Shown here: positions 8,063 to 19,764 of the stretch, piece by piece | Position numbering within the stretch: position 1 is the stretch's first letter | Layout of the letters: every line of letters starts with the position of its first letter | From: Hydractinia symbiolongicarpus | Lineage: Eukaryota; Cnidaria; Hydrozoa; Anthoathecata; Hydractiniidae | Direction: 5' to 3' | Length of the DNA: 64,000 nucleotides | Assembly: GCF_029227915.1 (NCBI RefSeq) | Contig: NC_079876.1 | Location: forward strand, 36,189,828-36,253,827 | Translations under genes and position numbers: made by a program | Notes under the pieces: generated by a model | The model's input: the letters and a program-made list of their open reading frames with translations, nothing else | The model's database searches: none | What the model was told of the DNA's origin: nothing

Positions 8063-8142
8063 AATCCCGGGTCTCGGCATTTTATCAATGCCCAGCAGGG
8101 CGGTTTGAGGTGGTGAATGCAAGCAGCCGTAGCACTTTTCTT
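6980..8142. repeat. Unit 7
   Basis: Gly 7054-7124 (-), Thr 7241-7313, Ser(AGA) 7372-7453, Glu 7551-7622, Cys 7699-7770, Ser(TGA) 7845-7926, Phe 8007-8079. Carries the same Thr GGCACTG, Ser(TGA) G9A and post-Glu TTTTTTATG variants as unit 5. Confidence 0.95.
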
Positions 8143-9174
8143 CAGCTATGTTTTTTTATTTATTTTCCTTCCTTTCTTTTTTACGGAGGGTATTTTCAGG
8201 TGTAGGTAAAACACGATGCATTGGCGGGGAATCGAACCCCGGTCTCCCGCGTGGCAGGCGAGAATTCTACCACTGAACCGCCAATGCGTTACTACTCATT
8301 TCCAAAATTTCCGAGTGACAGTGTATCACGTCCCGGTGTGTTAGTAGCCTTAACGGCATTTCAGACGTGTGATATTGAGATTTTCAAAATCTCCCAACAG
8401 GCAGGCGCTGTGGCTTAGCGGTTAAAGCGCCTGTCTAGTAAACAGGAGATCCCCGGTTCAAATCCGGGCAGTGCCTTTAGCAGTAATGTTGTGCTTTCTG
8501 GTCGGCCTTGTGGCAATGGCCAGCGGTTTGTCAGGCTGCGATGGCCGAGTGGTTAAGGCGTTTGACTAGAAATCAAATGGGATCTTCCCGCGTAGGTTCG
8601 AATCCTACTCGCAGCGGACGCAAAAAGGTGTTTTTAACACGAACAGAAAGATAGAGCTAGTTCAAATTGTCAGAAAAAGCATGACATCTAAATTACTTAG
8701 TGGTGCGACTGTGTCCCGCATGGTCTAGTGGTTAGGATTTCTGGTTTTCACCCAGGCGGCCCGGGTTCGATTCCCGGTGCGGGAAGTGTACATTTTTTAA
8801 GTTAAGTTGCTCTCTCACGCGTTGATGTTATATACCCTGTGCGTGGATTCCGTCCTTGGCTGGGGATATAGCTCAGTGGTAGAGCATTCGACTGCAGATC
8901 GAGAGGTCCCTGGTTTAAACCCGGGTGTCCCCTACTAGTTGGCTTTTTGTCCTCTTCGGCACCTGAGTGGTGAGCTGGTGAATTATTCTGGTTACCCAGC
9001 AATTTCTGCTGCGATGGCCGAGTGGTTAAGGCGTTAGACTTGAAATCTAATGGGATCTTCCCGCGTAGGTTCGAACCCTACTCGCAGCGAATCTACAAAC
9101 ATTCTTTTTGATCTGGTCAAGTGTCTATCACAACGTACAGACCTTTGCCATGTGATAGAATTGATCATGGCCGA

Positions 9175-9225
<51 letters not shown>

Positions 9226-9305
9226 AATCCCGGGTCTCGGCATTTTATCACTGCCCAGCAGGGCGGTTTGAGGTGGTGAATGCAAGCAGCCGTAGCACTT
9301 TTCTT
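8143..9305. repeat. Unit 8
   Basis: Gly 8217-8287 (-), Thr 8404-8476, Ser(AGA) 8535-8616, Glu 8714-8785, Cys 8862-8933, Ser(TGA) 9008-9089, Phe 9170-9242. Gly has T8 to C, as in units 53-55. Cys has C56 to T (8916), damaging the T loop and box B. Confidence 0.95.
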
Positions 9306-10337
9306 CAGCTATGTTTTTTTATTTATTTTCCTTCCTTTCTTTTTTACGGAGGGTATTTTCAGGTGTAGGTAAAACACGATGCATTGGCGGGGAATCGAAC
9401 CCCGGTCTCCCGCGTGGCAGGCGAGAATTCTACCACTGAACCACCAATGCGTTACTACTCATTTCCAAAATTTCCGAGTGACAGTGTATCACGTCCCGGT
9501 GTGTTAGTAGCCTTAACGGCATTTCAGACGTGTGATATTGAGATTTTCAAAATCTCCCAACAGGCAGGCGCTGTGGCTTAGCGGTTAAAGCGCCTGTCTA
9601 GTAAACAGGAGATCCCCGGTTCAAATCCGGGCAGTGCCTTTAGCAGTAATGTTGTGCTTTCTGGTCGGCCTTGTGGCAATGGCCAGCGGTTTGTCAGGCT
9701 GCGATGGCTGAGTGGTTAAGGCGTTTGACTAGAAATCAAATGGGATCTTCCCGCGTAGGTTCGAATCCTACTCGCAGCGAACGCAAAAAGGTGTTTTTGA
9801 CACGAACAGAAAGACAGAGCTAGTTCAAATTGTCAGAAAAAGCATGACATCTAAATTACTTAGTGGTGCGAATGTGTCCCGCATGGTCTAGTGGTTAGGA
9901 TTTCTGGTTTTCACCCAGGCGGCCCGGGTTCGATTCCCGGTGCGGGAAGTGTACATTTTTTAAGTTAAGTTGCTCTCTCACGCGTTGATGTTATATACCC
10001 TGTGCATGGATTCCGTCCTTGGCTGGGGATATAGCTCAGTGGTAGAGCATTCGACTGCAGATCGAGAGGTCCCTGGTTCAAACCCGGGTGTCCCCTACTA
10101 GTTGGCTTTTTGTCCTCTTCGGCACCTGAGTGGTGAGCTGGTGAATTATTCTGGTTACCCAGCAATTTCTGCTGCGATGGCCGAGTGGTTAAGGCGTTAG
10201 ACTTGAAATCTAATGGGATCTTCCCGCGTAGGTTCGAACCCTACTCGCAGCGAATCTACAAACATTCTTTTTGATCTGGTCAAGTGTCTATCACAACGTA
10301 CAGACCTTTGCCATGTGATAGAAATGATCATGGCCGA

Positions 10338-10388
<51 letters not shown>

Positions 10389-10468
10389 AATCCCGGGTCT
10401 CGGCATTTTATCACTGCCCAGCAGGGCGGTTTGAGGTGGTGAATGCAAGCAGCCGTAGCACTTTTCTT
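9306..10468. repeat. Unit 9
   Basis: Gly 9380-9450 (-), Thr 9567-9639, Ser(AGA) 9698-9779, Glu 9877-9948, Cys 10025-10096, Ser(TGA) 10171-10252, Phe 10333-10405. Ser(AGA) has a D-stem C to T (wobble). Spacer marker GAAATGATC before Phe is shared with units 10 and 11. Confidence 0.95.
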
Positions 10469-11501
10469 CAGCTATGTTTTTTTATTTATTTTCCTTCCTT
10501 TCTTTTTTACGGAGGGTATTTTCAGGTGTAGGTAAAACACGATGCATTGGCGGGGAATCGAACCCCGGTCTCCCGCGTGGCAGGCGAGAATTCTACCACT
10601 GAACCACCAATGCGTTTCTACTCATTTCCAAAATTTCCGAGTGACAGTGTATCACGTCCCGGTGTGTTAGTAGCCTTAACGGCATTTCAGACGTGTGATA
10701 TTGAGATTTTCAAAATCTCCCAACAGGCAGGCGCTGTGGCTTAGCGGTTAAAGCGCCTGTCTAGTAAACAGGAGATCCCCGGTTCAAATCCGGGCAGTGC
10801 CTTTAGCAGTAATGTTGTGCTTTCTGGTCGGCCTTGTGGCAATGGCCAGCGGTTTGTCAGGCTGCGATGGCCGAGTGGTTAAGGCGTTTGACTAGAAATC
10901 AAATGGGATCTTCCCGCGTAGGTTCGAATCCTACTCGCAGCGGACGCAAAAAGGTGTTTTTGACACGAACAGAAAGACAGAGCTAGTTCAAATTGTCAGA
11001 AAAAGCATGACATCTAAATTACTTAGTGGTGCGAATGTGTCCCGCATGGTCTAGTGGTTAGGATTTCTGGTTTTCACCCAGGCGGCCCGGGTTCGATTCC
11101 CGGTGCGGGAAGTGTACATTTTTTAAGTTAAGTTGCTCTCTCACGCGTTGATGTTATATACCCTGTGCGTGGATTCCGTCCTTGGCTGGGGATATAGCTC
11201 AGTGGTAGAGCATTCGACTGCAGATCGAGAGGTCCCTGGTTCAAACCCGGGTGTCCCCTACTAGTTGGCTTTTTGTCCTCTTCGGCACCTGAGTGGTGAG
11301 CTGGTGAATTATTCTGGTTACCCAGCAATTTCTGCTGCGATGGCCGAGTGGTTAAGGCGTTAGACTTGAAATCTAATGGGATCTTCCCGCGTAGGTTCGA
11401 ACCCTACTCGCAGCGAATCTACAAACATTCTTTTTGATCTGGTCAAGTGTCTATCACAACGTACAGACCTTTGCCATGATGATAGAAATGATCATGGCCG
11501 A

Positions 11502-11552
<51 letters not shown>

Positions 11553-11632
11553 AATCCCGGGTCTCGGCATTTTATCACTGCCCAGCAGGGCGGTTTGAGG
11601 TGGTGAATGCAAGCAGCCGTAGCACTTTTCTT
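10469..11632. repeat. Unit 10
   Basis: Gly 10543-10613 (-), Thr 10730-10802, Ser(AGA) 10861-10942, Glu 11040-11111, Cys 11188-11259, Ser(TGA) 11334-11415, Phe 11497-11569. Bodies are consensus. One-base insertion and GAAATGATC before Phe; GCGTTTCTAC flank before Gly, as in units 37 and 54. Confidence 0.95.
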
Positions 11633-12664
11633 CAGCTATGTTTTTTTATTTATTTTCCTTCCTTTCTTTTTTACGGAGGGTATTTTCAGGTGTAGGTAAA
11701 ACACGATGCATTGGCGGGGAATCGAACCCCGGTCTCCCGCGTGGCAGGCGAGAATTCTACCACTGAACCACCAATGCGTTACTACTCATTTCCAAAATTT
11801 CCGAGTGACAGTGTATCACGTCCCGGTGTGTTAGTAGCCTTAACGGCATTTCAGACGTGTGATATTGAGATTTTCAAAATCTCCCAACAGGCAGGCGCTT
11901 TGGCTTAGCGGTTAAAGCGCCTGTCTAGTAAACAGGAGATCCCCGGTTCAAATCCGGGCAGTGCGTTTAGCAGTAATGTTGTGCTTTCTGGTCGGCCTTG
12001 TGGCAATGGCCAGCGGTTTGTCAGGCTGCGATGGCCGAGTGGCTAAGGCGTTTGACTAGAAATCAAATGGGATCTTCCCGCGTAGGTTCGAATCCTACTC
12101 GCAGCGGACGCAAAAAGGTGTTTTTGACACGAACAGAAAGACAGAGCTAGTTCAAATTGTCAGAAAAAGCATGACATCTAAATTACTTAGTGGTGCGAAT
12201 GTGTCCCGCATGGTCTAGTGGTTAGGATTTCTGGTTTTCACCCAGGCGGCCCGGGTTCGATTCCCGGTGCGGGAAGTGTACATTTTTTAAGTTAAGTTGC
12301 TCTCTCACGCGTTGATGTTATATACCCTGTGCGTGGATTCCGTCCTTGGCTGGGGATATAGCTCAGTGGTAGAGCATTCGACTGCAGATCGAGAGGTCCC
12401 TGGTTCAAACCCGGGTGTCCCCTACTAGTTGGCTTTTTGTCCTCTTCGGCACCTGAGTGGTGAGCTGGTGAATTATTCTGGTTACCCAGCAATTTCTGCT
12501 GCGATGGCCGAGTGGTTAAGGCGTTAGACTTGAAATCTAATGGGATCTTCCCGCGTAGGTTCGAACCCTACTCGCAGCGAATCTACAAACATTCTTTTTG
12601 ATCTGGTCAAGTGTCTATCACAACGTACAGACCTTTGCCATGTGATAGAAATGATCATGGCCGA

Positions 12665-12715
<51 letters not shown>

Positions 12716-12795
12716 AATCCCGGGTCTCGGCATTTTATCACTGCCCAGCAGGGCGGTTTGAGGTGGTGAATGCAAGCAGCCGTAGCACTTTTCTT
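11633..12795. repeat. Unit 11
   Basis: Gly 11707-11777 (-), Thr 11894-11966, Ser(AGA) 12025-12106, Glu 12204-12275, Cys 12352-12423, Ser(TGA) 12498-12579, Phe 12660-12732. Thr has two acceptor mismatches, G7 to T and C72 to G; the second is shared with unit 12. Ser(AGA) has a D-loop T to C. Confidence 0.95.
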
Positions 12796-13820
12796 CAGCT
12801 ATGTTTTTTTATTTATTTTCCTTCCTTTCTTTTTTACGGAGGGTATTTTCAGGTGTAGGTAAAACACGATGCATTGGCGGGGAATCGAACCCCGGTCTCC
12901 CGCGTGGCAGGCGAGAATTCTACCACTGAACCACCAATGCGTTACTACTCATTTCCAAAATTTCCGAGTGACAGTGTATCACGTCCCGGTGTGTTAGTAG
13001 CCTTAACGGCATTTCAGACGTGTGATATTGAGATTTTCAAATTCTCCCAACAGGCAGGCGCTGTGGCTTAGCGGTTAAAGCGCCTGTCTAGTAAACAGGA
13101 GATCCCCGGTTCAAATCCGGGCAGTGCGTTTAGCAGTAATGTTGTGCTTTCTGGTCGGCCTTGTGGCAATGGCCAGCGGTTTGTCAGGCTGCGATGGCCG
13201 AGTGGTTAAGGCGTTTGACTAGAAATCAAATGGGATCTTCCCGCGTAGGTTCGAATCCTTGCGGACGCAAAAAGGTGTTTTTGACACGAACAGAAAGACA
13301 GAGCAGTTCAAATTGTCAGAAAAAGCATGACATCTAAATTACTTAGTGGTGCGAATGTGTCCCGCATGGTCTAGTGGTTAGGATTTCTGGTTTTCACCCA
13401 GGCGGCCCGGGTTCGATTCCCGGTGCGGGAAGTGTACATTTTTTAAGTTAAGTTGCTCTCTCACGCGTTGATGTTATATACCCTGTGCGTGGATTCCGTC
13501 CTTGGCTGGGGATATAGCTCAGTGGTAGAGCATTCGACTGCAGATCGAGAGGTCCCTGGTTCAAACCCGGGTGTCCCCTACTAGTTGGCTTTTTGTCCTC
13601 TTCGGCACCTGAGTGGTGAGCTGGTGAATTATTCTGGTTACCCAGCAATTTCTGCTGCGATGGCCGAGTGGTTAAGGCGTTAGACTTGAAATCTAATGGG
13701 ATCTTCCCGCGTAGGTTCGAACCCTACTCGCAGCGAATCTACAAACATTCTTTTTGATCTGGTCAAGTGTCTATCACAACGTACAGACCTTTGCCATGTG
13801 ATAGAATTGATCATGGCCGA

Positions 13821-13871
<51 letters not shown>

Positions 13872-13951
13872 AATCCCGGGTCTCGGCATTTTATCACTGC
13901 CCAGCAGGGCGGTTTGAGGTGGTGAATGCAAGCAGCCGTAGCACTTTTCTT
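12796..13951. repeat. Unit 12 (1,156 bp)
   Basis: Gly 12870-12940 (-), Thr 13057-13129, Ser(AGA) remnant 13188-13263, Glu 13360-13431, Cys 13508-13579, Ser(TGA) 13654-13735, Phe 13816-13888. Thr has C72 to G. Ser(AGA) lost six bases at its 3' end, and one more base is missing from the spacer after it. Confidence 0.95.
13188..13263 (+). pseudogene. tRNA-Ser(AGA) with damaged 3' end (unit 12)
   Basis: Six bases are missing at the T-stem/acceptor junction (TCCTTGCGG where consensus has TCCTACTCGCAGCGG), so most of the 3' acceptor strand is lost. Anticodon arm and internal promoters remain, so a non-functional transcript could still be made. Confidence 0.9.
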
Positions 13952-14983
13952 CAGCTATGTTTTTTTATTTATTTTCCTTCCTTTCTTTTTTACGGAGGGT
14001 ATTTTCAGGTGTAGGTAAAACACGATGCATTGGCGGGGAATCGAACCCCGGTCTCCCGCGTGGCAGGCGAGAATTCTACCACTGAACCACCAATGCGTTA
14101 CTACTCATTTCCAAAATTTCCGAGTGACAGTGTATCACGTCCCGGTGTGTTAGTAGCCTTAACGGCATTTCAGACGTGTGATATTGAGATTTTCAAAATC
14201 TCCCAACAGGCAGGCGCTGTGGCTTAGCGGTTAAAGCGCCTGTCTAGTAAACAGGAGATCCCCGGTTCAAATCCGGGCAGTGCCTTTAGCAGTAATGTTG
14301 TGCTTTCTGGTCGGCCTTGTGGCAATGGCCAGCGGTTTGTCAGGCTGCGATGGCCGAGTGGTTAAGGCGTTTGACTAGAAATCAAATGGGATCTTCCCGC
14401 GTAGGTTCGAATCCTACTCGCAGCGGACGCAAAAAGGTGTTTTTGACACGAACAGAAAGACAGAGCTAGTTCAAATTGTCAGAAAAAGCATGACATCTAA
14501 ATTACTTAGTGGTGCGAATGTGTCCCGCATGGTCTAGTGGTTAGGATTTCTGGTTTTCACCCAGGCGGCCCGGGTTCGATTCCCGGTGCGGGAAGTGTAC
14601 ATTTTTTAAGTTAAGTTGCTCTCTCACGCGTTGATGTTATATACCCTGTGCGTGGATTCCGTCCTTGGCTGGGGATATAGCTCAGTGGTAGAGCATTCGA
14701 CTGCAGATCGAGAGGTCCCTGGTTCAAACCCGGGTGTCCCCTACTAGTTGGCTTTTTGTCCTCTTCGGCACCTGAGTGGTGAGCTGGTGAATTATTCTGG
14801 TTACCCAGCAATTTCTGCTGCGATGGCCGAGTGGTTAAGGCGTTAGACTTGAAATCTAATGGGATCTTCCCGCGTAGGTTCGAACCCTACTCGCAGCGAA
14901 TCTACAAACATTCTTTTTGATCTGGTCAAGTGTCTATCACAACGTACAGACCTTTGCGATGTGATAGAATTGATCATGGCCGA

Positions 14984-15034
<51 letters not shown>

Positions 15035-15114
15035 AATCCCGGGTCTCGGCATTTTATCACTGCCCAGCAGGGCGGTTTGAGGTGGTGAATGCAAGCAGCC
15101 GTAGCACTTTTCTT
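13952..15114. repeat. Unit 13
   Basis: Gly 14026-14096 (-), Thr 14213-14285, Ser(AGA) 14344-14425, Glu 14523-14594, Cys 14671-14742, Ser(TGA) 14817-14898, Phe 14979-15051. All seven bodies are consensus; one spacer change (TTTGCGATG). Confidence 0.95.
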
Positions 15115-16145
15115 CAGCTATATTTTTTTATTTATTTTCCTTCCTTTCTTTTTTACGGAGGGTATTTTCAGGTGTAGGTAAAACACGATGCATTGGCGGG
15201 GAATCGAACCCCGGTCTCCCGCGTGGCAGGCGAGAATTCTACCACTGAACCACCAATGCGTTACTACTCATTTCCAAAATTTCCGAGTGACAGTGTATCA
15301 CGTCCCGGTGTGTTAGTAGCCTTAACGGCATTTCAGACGTGTGATATTGAGATTTTCAAAATCTCCCAACAGGCAGGCGCTGTGGCTTAGCGGTTAAAGC
15401 TCCTGTCTAGTAAACAGGAGATCCCCGGTTCAAATCCGGGCAGTACCTTTAGCAGTAATGTTGTGCTTTCTGGTCGGCCTTGTGGCAATGGCCAGCGGTT
15501 TGTCAGGCTGCGATGGCCGAGTGGTTAAGGCGTTTGACTAGAAATCAAATGGGATCTTCCCGCGTAGGTTCGAATCCTACTCGCAGCGGACGCAAAAAGG
15601 TGTTTTTGACACGAACAGAAAGACAGAGCTAGTTCAAATTGTCAGAAAAAGCATGACATCTAAATTACTTAGTGGTGCGAATGTGTCCCCATGGTCTAGT
15701 GGTTAGGATTTCTGGTTTTCACCCAGGCGGCCCGGGTTCGATTCCCGGTGCGGGAAGTGTACATTTTTTAAGTTAAGTTGCTCTCTCACGCGTTGATGTT
15801 ATATACCCTGTGCGTGGATTCCGTCCTTGGCTGGGGATATAGCTCAGTGGTAGAGCATTCGACTGCAGATCGAGAGGTCCCTGGTTCAAACCCGGGTGTC
15901 CCCTACTAGTTGACTTTTTGTCCTCTTCGGCACCTGAGTGGTGAGCTGGTGAATTATTCTGGTTACCCAGCAATTTCTGCTGCGATGGCCGAGTGGTTAA
16001 GGCGTTAGACTTGAAATCTAATGGGATCTTCCCGCGTAGGTTCGAACCCTACTCGCAGCGAATCTACAAACATTCTTTTTGATCTGGTCAAGTGTCTATC
16101 ACAACGTACAGACCTTTGCCATGTGATAGAATTGATCATGGCCGA

Positions 16146-16196
<51 letters not shown>

Positions 16197-16276
16197 AATC
16201 CCGGGTCTCGGCATTTTATCACTGCCCAGCAGGGCGGTTTGAGGTGGTGAATGCAAGCAGCCGTAGCACTTTTCTT
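15115..16276. repeat. Unit 14
   Basis: Gly 15189-15259 (-), Thr 15376-15448, Ser(AGA) 15507-15588, Glu 15686-15756, Cys 15833-15904, Ser(TGA) 15979-16060, Phe 16141-16213. Thr has G26 to T and G70 to A (C3-A70 mismatch). Glu lost one acceptor base (TCCCCA for TCCCGCA). Confidence 0.95.
15686..15756 (+). pseudogene. tRNA-Glu with acceptor deletion (unit 14)
   Basis: One G is missing from the 5' acceptor strand (TCCCCA against TGCGGGA), leaving a bulged, weakened stem. Box A, box B and anticodon are intact. Confidence 0.75.
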
Positions 16277-17328
16277 CAGCTATGTTTTTTTATTTATTTT
16301 CCTTCCTTTCTTTTTTACGGAGGGTATTTTCAGGTGTAGGTAAAACACGATGCAATGGCGGGGAATCGAACCCCGGTCTCCCGCGTGGCAGGCGAGAATT
16401 CTACCACTGAACCACCAATGCGTTACTACTCATTTCCAAAATTTCCGAGTGACAGTGTATCACGTCCCGGTGTGTTAGTAGCCTTAACGGCATTTCAGAC
16501 GTGTGATATTGAGATTTTCAAAATCTCCCAACAGGCAGGCGCTGTGGCTTAGCGGTTAAAGCGCCTGTCTAGTAAACAGGAGATCCCCGGTTCAAATCCG
16601 GGCAGTGCCTTTAGCAGTAATGTTGTGCTTTCTGGTCGGCCTTGTGGCAATGGCCAGCGGTTTGTCAGGCTGCGATGGCCGAGTGGTTAAGGCGTTTGAC
16701 TAGAAATCAAATGGGATCTTCCCGCGTAGGTTCGAATCCTACTCGCAGCGGACGCAAAAAGGTGTTTTTGACACGAACAGAAAGACAGAGCTAGTTCAAA
16801 TTGTCAGAAAAAGCATGTTATCTAAATTACTTAGTGGTGCGAATGTGTCCCGCATGGTCTAGTGGTTAGGATTTCTGGTTTTCACCCAGGCGGCCCGGGT
16901 TCGATTTCCGGTGCGGGAAGTGTACATTTTTTAAGTTAAGTTGCTCTCTCACGCGTTGATGTTATATACCCTGTGCGTGGATTCCGTCCTTGGCTGGGGA
17001 TATAGCTCAGTGGTAGAGCATTCGACTGCAGATCGAGAGGTCCCTGGTTCAAACCCGGGTGTCCCCTACTAGTTGGCTTTTTGTCCTCTTCGGCACCTGA
17101 GTGGTGAGCTGGTGAATTATTCTGGTTACCCAGCAATTTCTGCTGCGATGGCCGAGTGGTTAAGGCGTTAGACTTGAAATCTAATGGGATCTTCCCGCGT
17201 AGGTTCGAACCCTACTCGCAGCGAATCTACAAACATTCTTTTTGATCTGGTCAAGTGTCTATCACAACGTACAGACCTTTGCCATGTGATAGAATTGATC
17301 ATGGCCGAGATAGCTCAGTTGGGAGAGG

Positions 17329-17359
<31 letters not shown>

Positions 17360-17439
17360 AATCCCGGGTCTCGGCATTTTATCACTGCCCAGCAGGGCGG
17401 TTTGAGGTGGTGAATGCAAGCAGCCGTAGCACTTTTCTT
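16277..17439. repeat. Unit 15
   Basis: Gly 16351-16421 (-), Thr 16538-16610, Ser(AGA) 16669-16750, Glu 16848-16919, Cys 16996-17067, Ser(TGA) 17142-17223, Phe 17304-17376. Gly has an acceptor T-T mismatch, Glu has C61 to T in the T stem, and Phe has a D-stem GAGC to GAGG mismatch. Confidence 0.95.
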
Positions 17440-18471
17440 CAGCTATGTTTTTTTATTTATTTTCCTTCCTTTCTTTTTTACGGAGGGTATTTTCAGGTGT
17501 AGGTAAAACACGATGCATTGGCGGGGAATCGAACCCCGGTCTCCCGCGTGGCAGGCGAGAATTCTACCACTGAACCATCAATGCGTTACTACTCATTTCC
17601 AAAATTTCCGAGTGACAGTGTATCACGTCCCGGTGTGTTAGTAGCCTTAACGGCATTTCAGACGTGTGATATTGAGATTTTCAAAATCTCCCAACAGGCA
17701 GGCGCTGTGGCTTAGCGGTTAAAGCGCCTGTCTAGTAAACAGGAGATCCCCGGTTCAAATCCGGGCAGTGCCTTTAGCAGTAATGTTGTGCTTTCTGGTC
17801 GGCCTTGTGGCAATGGCCAGCGGTTTGTCAGGCTGCGATGGCCGAGTGGTTAAGGCGTTTGACTAGAAATCAAATGGGATCTTCCCGCGTAGGTTCGAAT
17901 CCTACTCGCAGCGGACGCAAAAAGGTGTTTTTGACACGAACAGAAAGACAGAGCTAGTTCAAATTGTCAGAAAAAGCATGACATCTAAATTACTTAGTGG
18001 TGCGAATGTGTCCCGCATGGTCTAGTGGTTAGGATTTCTGGTTTTCACCCAGGCGGCCCGGGTTCGATTCCCGGTGCGGGAAGTGTACATTTTTTAAGTT
18101 AAGTTGCTCTCTCACGCGTTGATGTTATATACCCTGTGCGTGGATTCCGTCCTTGGCTGGCGATATAGCTCAGTGGTAGAGCATTCGACTGCAGATCGAG
18201 AGGTCCCTGGTTCAAACCCGGGTGTCCCCTACTAGTTGGCTTTTTGTCCTCTTCGGCACCTGAGTGGTGAGCTGGTGAATTATTCTGGTTACCCAGCAAT
18301 TTCTGCTGCGATGGCCGAGTGGTTAAGGCGTTAGACTTGAAATCTAATGGGATCTTCCTGCGTAGGTTCGAACCCTACTCGCAGCGAATCTACAAACATT
18401 CTTTTTGATCTGGTCAAGTGTCTATCACAACGTACAGACCTTTGCCATGTGATAGAATTGATCATGGCCGA

Positions 18472-18522
<51 letters not shown>

Positions 18523-18602
18523 AATCCCGGGTCTCGGCATTTTATCACTGCCCAGCAGGGCGGTTTGAGGTGGTGAATGCAAGCAGCCGTAGCACTTTTC
18601 TT
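17440..18602. repeat. Unit 16
   Basis: Gly 17514-17584 (-), Thr 17701-17773, Ser(AGA) 17832-17913, Glu 18011-18082, Cys 18159-18230, Ser(TGA) 18305-18386, Phe 18467-18539. Gly has G7 to A (A-C mismatch), Cys has G3 to C (C-C mismatch), Ser(TGA) has a variable-arm C to T. Confidence 0.95.
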
Positions 18603-19633
18603 CAGCTATGTTTTTTTATTTATTTTCCTTCCTTTCTTTTTTACGGAGGGTATTTTCAGGTGTAGGTAAAACACGATGCATTGGCGGGGAATCGAACCCC
18701 GGTCTCCCGCGTGGCAGGCGAGAATTCTACCACTGAACCAACAATGCGTTACTACTCATTTCCGAAATTTCCTAGTGACAGTGTATCACGTCCCGGTGTG
18801 TTAGTAGCCTTAACGGCATTTCAGACGTGTGATATTGAGATTTTCAAAATCTCCCAACAGGCAGGCGCTGTGGCTTAGCGGTTAAAGCGCCTGTCTAGTA
18901 AACAGGAGATCCCCGGTTCAAATCCGGGCAGTGCCTTTAGCAGTAATGTTGTGCTTTCTGGTCGGCCTTGTGGCAATGGCCAGCGGTTTGTCAGGCTGCG
19001 ATGGCCGAGTGGTTAAGGCGTTTGACTAGAAATCAAATGGGATCTTCCCGCGTAGGTTCGAATCCTACTCGCAGCGGACGCAAAAGGTGTTTTTGACACG
19101 AACAGAAAGACAGAGCTAGTTCAAATTGTCAGAAAAAGCATGACATCTAAATTACTTAGTGGTGCGAATGTGTCCCGCATGGTCTAGTGGTTAGGATTTC
19201 TGGTTTTCACCCAGGCGGCCCGGGTTCGATTCCCGGTGCGGGAAGTGTACATTTTTTAAGTTAAGTTGCTCTCTCACGCGTTGATGTTATATACCCTGTG
19301 CGTGGATTCCGTCCTTGGCTGGGGATATAGCTCAGTGGTAGAGCATTCGACTGCAGATCGAGAGCTCCCTGGTTCAAACCCGGGTGTCCCCTACTAGTTG
19401 GCTTTTTTTCCTCTTCGGCACCTGAGTGGTGAGCTGGTGAATTATTCTGGTTACCCAGCAATTTCTGCTGCGATGGCCGAGTGGTTAAGGCGTTAGACTT
19501 GAAATCTAATGGGATCTTCCCGCGTAGGTTCGAACCCTACTCGCAGCGAATCTACAAACATTCTTTTTGATCTGGTCAAGTGTCTATCACAACATACAGA
19601 CCTTTGCCATGTGATAGAATTGATCATGGCCGA

Positions 19634-19684
<51 letters not shown>

Positions 19685-19764
19685 AATCCCGCGTCTCTGC
19701 ATTTTATCACTGCCCAGCAGGGCGGTTTGAGGTGGTGAATGCAAGCAGCCGTAGCACTTTTCTT
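18603..19764. repeat. Unit 17
   Basis: Gly 18677-18747 (-), Thr 18864-18936, Ser(AGA) 18995-19076, Glu 19173-19244, Cys 19321-19392, Ser(TGA) 19467-19548, Phe 19629-19701. One A lost after Ser(AGA). Gly has G7 to T; Cys has a variable-loop G to C; Phe has both a T-stem and an acceptor mismatch. Confidence 0.95.
19629..19701 (+). pseudogene. tRNA-Phe with two stem mismatches (unit 17)
   Basis: T stem reads CCGCG (C-C mismatch) and acceptor TCTCTGC (C3-T70 mismatch). Anticodon GAA and box B core are kept. Probably unstable; classification as a pseudogene is inference. Confidence 0.6.
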
